Positions 31,169 through 35,413 of a DNA stretch of 35,413 nucleotides are shown here, piece after piece. This stretch comes from Nitrospirota bacterium. Its GTDB lineage: Bacteria > Nitrospirota > Thermodesulfovibrionia > Thermodesulfovibrionales > JdFR-85. Position numbers and translations under genes: made by a program. The stretch spans positions 1 to 35,413 of the forward strand of contig WGEZ01000057.1 in the NCBI GenBank assembly GCA_015492515.1. Direction: 5' to 3'. The notes beneath the pieces are model-generated. The model searched no databases, was not told the origin of the DNA, and saw only the letters and a program-made list of their open reading frames with translations. The stretch's first letter is position 1, and each line of letters opens with the position of its first letter.

Positions 31169-33334
31169 TTACTTCCTGATCACGATCTCCACTTCGCCCT
31201 CCTTCCTCACCACGTTGATCCCCACGTCCTGCTCATGGCGCGTGAAGACCAGATCGAGTGCGGCCTTCCCGACCCTGAGGTTCTTGATCGTGACCCTCTG
31301 GAGGAAGGGCGGCAGGACGGGGCTGTTGAAGTAGATCCTCTTGTCAGGGGCCTGGATGGAGAGGCCCAGGCATGCCTGAATGAGGAGGAAGGCCGTGCCG
31401 GAGGCCCAGCTCTGCGGATCGCAGGCAACCGGGTAGAGCGTGGGACCCTCGCCACGCCGTCTCTTGAACCCGCAGAACAGCTCCGGCAGCCTGTGGAGGT
31501 CCAGAAAGAGGCTTGCATCGAAGAGGCCCGCGAGGACCCTCATCGCCTCCTCCTTGAACCCGTAGCGGGCCATGCCCGAGGCGATCAGGGCGTTGTCGTG
31601 GGGCCAGACAGAGCCGTTGTGATAGGACATGGGGTTGTAGCGGGCCTGTCCGGAGGCTATCGTCCTTATCCCCCATCCGGTGAAGAAGTCCTCATCCATC
31701 AGGCCCTCCACTATGGAACGGGCATGCCCCTCTGAGGCGATCCCCGAGAAGAGGCAGTGCCCTGTATTAGAGCTCCTCACCCGGCAGGGGCGTTTATCCG
31801 CATCGAGGGCGAGGGCGTAGACCCCCTCCTCCTCGCACCAGAAGGACCTCAGGAACGCCTCACGGAGTGCACCGGCCTCCCTCCGGAGCCTCTCGGCCTC
31901 CCGGTCCCTGCCGAGTGCGAGGGCTATCCTCGCCGCCTTCTCTTTTGCCTCGTAGACATACCCCTGGACCTCACAGAGCGCGATGGGAGGGCTGGCGAGG
32001 GTTCCGTCCTCGTGGAAGATCGAGTCCTCGGAGTCCTTCCAGCCCTGGTTGCCGAGTCCCGTGCCTGACCGCCTGACATACTCCACGAAGCCGTCGCCGT
32101 CGAGGTCGCCGTAGCTGTCGATCCACTCGATGGCGCGTTCGATGCCTGGCCAGAGCCGCTCCATGAAGCCTCTCTCCCCCGTCCGCTCGTAGTAGTAACC
32201 CGCCAGCACCACGAAGAGGGGGGTTGCGTCTACGGTGCCGTAGTAACGGCCGAAGGGGATCTCGCCCAGGGCGGCCATCTCGCCCCTTCTCAGCTCGTGG
32301 AGGATCTTCCCCGGCTCGGCGTCCTGTTCGGGGATGACCGCATCCGCCTGGTTGGAGGCGAGGAACCCCAGGACACCGCGGGCGATCTCGGGGCAGAGCC
32401 AGAGGGTCTCCAGGGCCGTGATTATCCCGTCCCGTCCGAAGACGGTGTTGTACCAGGGGATCCCGGCATAGGGGTAAGGCCCGAAGGGGGTATCGGTGAG
32501 CATCATGAAGACGTCGGCCCTCGAGCGGTTGAGCCAGTCGTTGAACTGTTCATTCGACGTCTCGACGATGCAGGCGGACTCGTGATGCCGCCTGTACGTT
32601 TCCTTCACCTCCCGGAAGGCCTGCTCGAAGGGGACGGAGGGCGACGGCAGCCCCTCGATCTCGGCGGAGGTCACGATCCGGTATTCAGCCTCCTCGTGGG
32701 GTGCGAGCCTCAACCTGAAGACGGCACGGCCCATGCCGAGCCGATCCGGCGGGGGTGAGAACCCGATCCGAGTCCTCCGCACCACACCGTCGAGACCGCT
32801 GTAGCCGAGGACCACCTCTCCGTCCTTCAGCACGGGCTCGAGCATGCTTCCCCTCCTCAGCCTCTTCACCCCCCGCACCTCGAAGATGTCCACGAAATCG
32901 GCGTCGAACTCGACGGAGAAGGAGAACTCGACGGGATGGAGCGCGAAGTTCGTGATCTTGATCCCCTCGTAGCAGCGGCCCTCCCAGAGGAAGACGGTCC
33001 GGTGCAGGTGGATGCTCCCCTTCCGTACCAGGGTGCCACCTTCGGAGTCGAAGTCCGGGTTGGTGAGGTCCGCCATCAGGAAGTCGTTGTCCTCGGTGAT
33101 GGTGGAGCTCAACAGCAGGGGGCTCCTCTCCTGCATCCTGAGGACGAGGCGGGAGAGGAACCGCGTGCCCTCATGGAAGAGCCCGTGGTCCTCGAAGCCG
33201 AGGGGTCTGATGTCGCCGTGGCGGTCGGTTATGAGGAAGGTCTCGGCGTGCTTGAGGACACGCGTCGTCTCCTCGGCGATGGAGGAGGCTGCCAGGATGT
33301 AGAACCGGTCTTCGATACGGATGACCTCTTCCAC
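31169..33334 (-). CDS. Amylo-alpha-1,6-glucosidase-type (glycogen debranching) enzyme, 721 aa
   Basis: Likely cleaves alpha-1,6 branch points of glycogen-like glucans in the cytoplasm. The N-terminal part (about 1-240) matches the bis-type GDE N-terminal beta-domain (FLITDRHGDIRPLG...GLFHEGTRFLSRL). The C-terminal (alpha/alpha)6 barrel carries YNTVFGRDGIITALE, GLGNQGWKDSEDSI and MSYHNGSVWPHDNALIASG, the conserved active-site region of the GH133-like family. The start GTG 33334 lies 6 bases after the glycosyltransferase stop, with a weak ribosome site, so translation is probably coupled. It is the third gene of a diadenylate cyclase > GT4 > debranching run. Confidence 0.9.
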   Translation of the reverse strand: MEEVIRIEDRFYILAASSIAEETTRVLKHAETFLITDRHGDIRPLGFEDHGLFHEGTRFLSRLVLRMQERSPLLLSSTITEDNDFLMADLTNPDFDSEGGTLVRKGSIHLHRTVFLWEGRCYEGIKITNFALHPVEFSFSVEFDADFVDIFEVRGVKRLRRGSMLEPVLKDGEVVLGYSGLDGVVRRTRIGFSPPPDRLGMGRAVFRLRLAPHEEAEYRIVTSAEIEGLPSPSVPFEQAFREVKETYRRHHESACIVETSNEQFNDWLNRSRADVFMMLTDTPFGPYPYAGIPWYNTVFGRDGIITALETLWLCPEIARGVLGFLASNQADAVIPEQDAEPGKILHELRRGEMAALGEIPFGRYYGTVDATPLFVVLAGYYYERTGERGFMERLWPGIERAIEWIDSYGDLDGDGFVEYVRRSGTGLGNQGWKDSEDSIFHEDGTLASPPIALCEVQGYVYEAKEKAARIALALGRDREAERLRREAGALREAFLRSFWCEEEGVYALALDADKRPCRVRSSNTGHCLFSGIASEGHARSIVEGLMDEDFFTGWGIRTIASGQARYNPMSYHNGSVWPHDNALIASGMARYGFKEEAMRVLAGLFDASLFLDLHRLPELFCGFKRRRGEGPTLYPVACDPQSWASGTAFLLIQACLGLSIQAPDKRIYFNSPVLPPFLQRVTIKNLRVGKAALDLVFTRHEQDVGINVVRKEGEVEIVIRK

Positions 33335-33340
33335 CGCCTA

Positions 33341-34393
33341 TCAGGCAACCTTCCTCTCGAGGGCCTCCTGCTGCAGGATGAGCCGACGATACACCTCGAG
33401 GTAGTCCCTGGCCATCCTGACAGAGGTGAACCGTTCCTCGAAGACCCTCCGGCATCGCCTCCTGTCGAGTGAAGAGACCCTCTTCACGGCCCTCACCGCC
33501 TCGTCCAGGTCGTTCACGATGAAGCCCGTCACGCCGTGCTCCATCACCTCCGGCACCGAGCCGCACCGGTAGGCTATCACGGGTGTGCCGCAGGCCATGG
33601 CCTCTATCATCACCAGCCCGAAGGGTTCGGGCCAGTCGATGGGGAAGAGGAGGGCATAGGCGCCGCCCAGGAAGTCGTCCTTCTCCGCCTGACCGATCTC
33701 GCCGATGAACTCCACAAGCGGGTGGTTCAGGAGGGGCTTCACCACCGTCTCGAAGTACTCCCTGTCAGCCCTGTCCACCTTTGCGGCGATCTTCAGCTCC
33801 ATACCGGCCCGCTTCGCGATCTCCACCGCCCTGTCCACCCTCTTCTCAGGGCTTATCCGGCCGAGGAAGGCGAGATAACCGCCGTGGGCCTCCCTGAAGG
33901 TGAAGAGGTTCTCCGGGATGCCGTGATAGACCGTGCCCTGCCAGTTGATCCAGGGGAGGGGCTCCCTCTGGGCGTTGGATATGGAGACGACGGGTATCTC
34001 GGAGAACTCCATGAACAGCGGCACCAGGTCGGGTATGTCGAGCCTTCCGTGAAGGGTGTTCACCGAGGGCGTCCTGATCAGACGCATCACGGTGAAGGGG
34101 AAATAATCGATGTGGGAATGGATTACGTCGAACTCACCGGCCTTCTGAAAGACCTTCTCCACCATCAGGACGTGGTGGACTATCTGGTCGATGCACCCCC
34201 TGTCCAGCCTCAGGGAGCTGCGGCACATGGGTTCGAGCCGTGCACTGGTGACGGAGTCACCGCTTGCAAAGAGGGTCACATCGTGGCCCATCCGGACCAG
34301 CTCTTCCGTAAGGTATGAAACGATCCGCTCCGTCCCTCCGTAGTACCTTGGAGGGACGCTCTCGTAAAGCGGTGCAACCTGGGCGATCTTCAT
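33341..34393 (-). CDS. GT4-family glycosyltransferase, 350 aa
   Basis: A GT-B fold retaining glycosyltransferase. Visible features: N-terminal IAQVAPLYESVPPRYYGGTERIVSYLTEEL, GRISPEKRVDRAVEIAKRAG at the start of the donor domain, and EPFGLVMIEAMACGTPVIAYRCGSVPEVM with the E-x7-E motif that binds the nucleotide sugar. I chose ATG 34393 because AAGGAGGG precedes it; a start at 34477 would overlap the cyclase gene and add 28 unlikely residues. No signal peptide. Next to a debranching enzyme it may build or modify a storage glucan or a compatible-solute glycoside. The exact product cannot be told from sequence. Confidence 0.88.
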   Translation of the reverse strand: MKIAQVAPLYESVPPRYYGGTERIVSYLTEELVRMGHDVTLFASGDSVTSARLEPMCRSSLRLDRGCIDQIVHHVLMVEKVFQKAGEFDVIHSHIDYFPFTVMRLIRTPSVNTLHGRLDIPDLVPLFMEFSEIPVVSISNAQREPLPWINWQGTVYHGIPENLFTFREAHGGYLAFLGRISPEKRVDRAVEIAKRAGMELKIAAKVDRADREYFETVVKPLLNHPLVEFIGEIGQAEKDDFLGGAYALLFPIDWPEPFGLVMIEAMACGTPVIAYRCGSVPEVMEHGVTGFIVNDLDEAVRAVKRVSSLDRRRCRRVFEERFTSVRMARDYLEVYRRLILQQEALERKVA

Positions 34394-34449
34394 CGGACAT
34401 CCCTCCTTCTTGACGTGATGCCGGGCCCCGAAGGAGCCCATCGTCATCT

Positions 34450-34468
34450 TCCGCCTTCCGGAGGCGGA
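34450..34468. other. Hairpin between the diadenylate cyclase and GT4 genes
   Basis: TCCGCCT / AGGCGGA pair around a 5-base loop, 6 bases after the cyclase stop on the minus strand. No T-run follows, so it is more likely an RNA-processing or attenuation element inside the operon than a full terminator. Confidence 0.4.
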
Positions 34469-34473
34469 CAGGC

Positions 34474-35055
34474 TCATTCCTTCTCACTGACCACCGCCAG
34501 CTCGTCTCCGGTCTCCGTCGAATAGGGGCCTTTGAGATGGAGACTGAACCTCTGCAGCAGCCACACCTCGGGCAGTATCTCGGCTATAATCCTGCCCTTC
34601 TCAAAGACCCGCACCACCGAGCTCTCCGATACAACGATGGCGATCGCCTTGGTCTTGCTCGTGATGGACGCGGCAGCCACGTGGCGGCTCCCCAGACCGA
34701 GTGGAAGCTCGATCCCCTCAGATGAAGCGTTTATGTACCTGCAGGCCGAGAGGAAGACCCCGTCCTCGGAGATGATGAAGGCCCCGTCAAGCTGGGCCAG
34801 CTCCTTCACCGTTTCCCGGAGGCCCGCGTTCTCTATCCGTCTCTCCTCAACGGGATGGTGCCACAGGGGATCGAGGATGAGGGGACGTGAATTCTTGAGC
34901 ACATTCTCCGAGTCGGCGAAGACGAAGAAGGTCCCCACCTTCCGGCCCTCCCTGCCCTCCCTGGCGATCTCGATGGCAAGGACGAGGACCTTCTCCAGGG
35001 TGACGGGATCCACACCCCTCTTCTCGGTGCATATCCCTTTCAGTACGTCTATCAC
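34474..35055 (-). CDS. Diadenylate cyclase (DAC/DisA_N-domain protein), 193 aa
   Basis: Probably makes cyclic di-AMP from two ATP. The two hallmark motifs of the DAC fold are present: DGA at 90-92 (QLDGAFIISEDG) and GSRHVAA at 122-128, the counterpart of GTRHRAA in DisA/CdaA. These are followed by ITSKTKAIAIVVSESSVVRVFEKG. The third motif position is V rather than R (RHV), which also occurs in stand-alone, archaeal-like DAC proteins, so activity is likely but not certain. There are no membrane helices and no DNA-binding domain, so it is a soluble cyclase. The start is GTG 35055 with GAGG 10 bases upstream. A sigma-70 promoter with a CIRCE operator lies 79 bases upstream, and no other gene lies between. 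Confidence 0.87.
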   Translation of the reverse strand: MIDVLKGICTEKRGVDPVTLEKVLVLAIEIAREGREGRKVGTFFVFADSENVLKNSRPLILDPLWHHPVEERRIENAGLRETVKELAQLDGAFIISEDGVFLSACRYINASSEGIELPLGLGSRHVAAASITSKTKAIAIVVSESSVVRVFEKGRIIAEILPEVWLLQRFSLHLKGPYSTETGDELAVVSEKE

Positions 35056-35133
35056 TTCAGTTTGACCTCGAACGGAGCCACCGCTGCCGCGACGATGATC
35101 CGACGGAAGATGACCCCTCTCCGGACAGGCTTG

Positions 35134-35160
35134 TTAGCACTCTCAAGGAAGGAGTGCTAA
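35134..35160 (-). promoter_or_regulatory. CIRCE operator (HrcA binding site)
   Basis: TTAGCACTC (35134-35142), nine bases, GAGTGCTAA (35152-35160): a perfect match to the CIRCE inverted repeat bound by the heat-shock repressor HrcA. It begins 4 bases downstream of the -10 of the minus-strand promoter at 35165-35194, the usual place for repression at the transcript start. The only gene downstream on that strand is the diadenylate cyclase gene. No groES, groEL, dnaK or grpE gene is present in the window. Confidence 0.93.
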
Positions 35161-35164
35161 TTCT

Positions 35165-35194
35165 TATTTAGCACACAACGGGGGCGGCTGTCAA
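35165..35194 (-). promoter_or_regulatory. Sigma-70 promoter of the diadenylate cyclase operon
   Basis: On the minus strand TTGACA (35189-35194), an 18-base spacer and TAAATA (35165-35170). The -35 is perfect and the -10 is weak. A third CIRCE-like half-site, TTAGCACAC (35168-35176), overlaps the -10. Confidence 0.65.
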
Positions 35195-35208
35195 GGGTGG
35201 TCCTTGCC

Positions 35209-35413
35209 TCAGATGGCCTCTTTCCCGCGCTCGCCCGTCCTGATCCGCACCACGTCCTGGAGGCTGTAGACGAAGATCTTTCCGTCGCCGATCTCCCCTG
35301 TCCTCGCCGACTCCTGTATGGTGTTAAGTATCTCGTCGAGCTTGTCGTCAGGCACGGCCACCTCGATCTTCACCTTCGGGAGGAACCTCACCTCGTACTT
35401 GGCCCCCCTGTAG
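35209..35413 (-). CDS. PII nitrogen-regulatory protein, C-terminal part (5' end off window)
   Basis: The frame is open to the right edge and reads YRGAKYEVRFLPKVKIEVAV at the visible start, which is the T-loop of a PII (GlnB/GlnK) protein, including the tyrosine that is uridylylated in relatives. RTGEIGDGKIFV, the signature of the nucleotide-binding site, and VVRIRTGERGKEAI at the C-terminus follow. An internal GTG at 35391 is not the start. PII proteins sense ATP/ADP and 2-oxoglutarate and control nitrogen and carbon metabolism. Whether it is GlnB or GlnK, and whether amtB is upstream, cannot be seen here. It is read toward the cyclase gene on the same strand, with the CIRCE promoter between them. 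Confidence 0.93.
   Translation of the reverse strand, partial: YRGAKYEVRFLPKVKIEVAVPDDKLDEILNTIQESARTGEIGDGKIFVYSLQDVVRIRTGERGKEAI

Overview
The window looks like part of a chromosome or metagenome contig from a Gram-negative bacterium that lives by respiration and is rich in multiheme c-type cytochromes. Nitrospirota or a Desulfobacterota-like lineage fits best, but no marker here settles the taxonomy. Supporting signs are five genes for exported polyheme cytochromes, an outer-membrane beta-barrel protein with a C-terminal Phe, two textbook sigma-54 promoters, a perfect CIRCE operator, a short form of EF-Ts, and heavy use of AGG for arginine in GC-rich DNA. The first 7.5 kb is visibly poorer in GC than the rest.

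Region 1 (1-7.7 kb) holds one giant exported-protein gene that runs in from the left edge. It has alpha/alpha-toroid (squalene-cyclase-like) repeats, carboxypeptidase-regulatory-like beta-sandwiches, CARDB-like modules and a CxxCH motif. A 1366-bp IS256-family element at 4290-5655 splits it. The insertion is readable to the base: 27-bp imperfect inverted repeats, an 8-bp target duplication (TTGCCATC), and an uninterrupted reading frame once the element and one duplicate are removed.

Region 2 (7.7-14.3 kb) is mostly housekeeping: a SEC-C protein, truA, then on the minus strand DUF3553-like gene > ogt > rpsB > tsf > pyrH > frr > a 51-aa protein > a DksA-type zinc-finger protein. Several of these genes overlap by 4 nt. 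The rpsB leader can fold into a long hairpin.

Region 3 (14.3-31 kb) is a plus-strand electron-transfer island. It encodes a 13-15-heme cytochrome, a TPR protein, a thioredoxin fold with no cysteine, an 8-heme cytochrome, an NHL-propeller lipoprotein, a glycosylation cassette (GT2, methyltransferase, GT-C/TPR), a sigma-54-driven tetraheme cytochrome followed by a strong terminator, a beta-barrel, a second NHL protein, a 10-12-heme cytochrome, a sigma-54-driven pentaheme cytochrome and a frameshifted receiver protein. I infer a porin-cytochrome type route for electrons across the outer membrane.

Region 4 (31-35.4 kb, minus strand) reads PII protein (5' end off the window), then a promoter with CIRCE, then diadenylate cyclase > GT4 glycosyltransferase > glycogen-debranching-type enzyme. 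A CIRCE site placed to control a c-di-AMP synthase, next to glucan genes and PII, is the most unexpected regulatory arrangement in the window. I saw no rRNA, tRNA, CRISPR array or phage genes.
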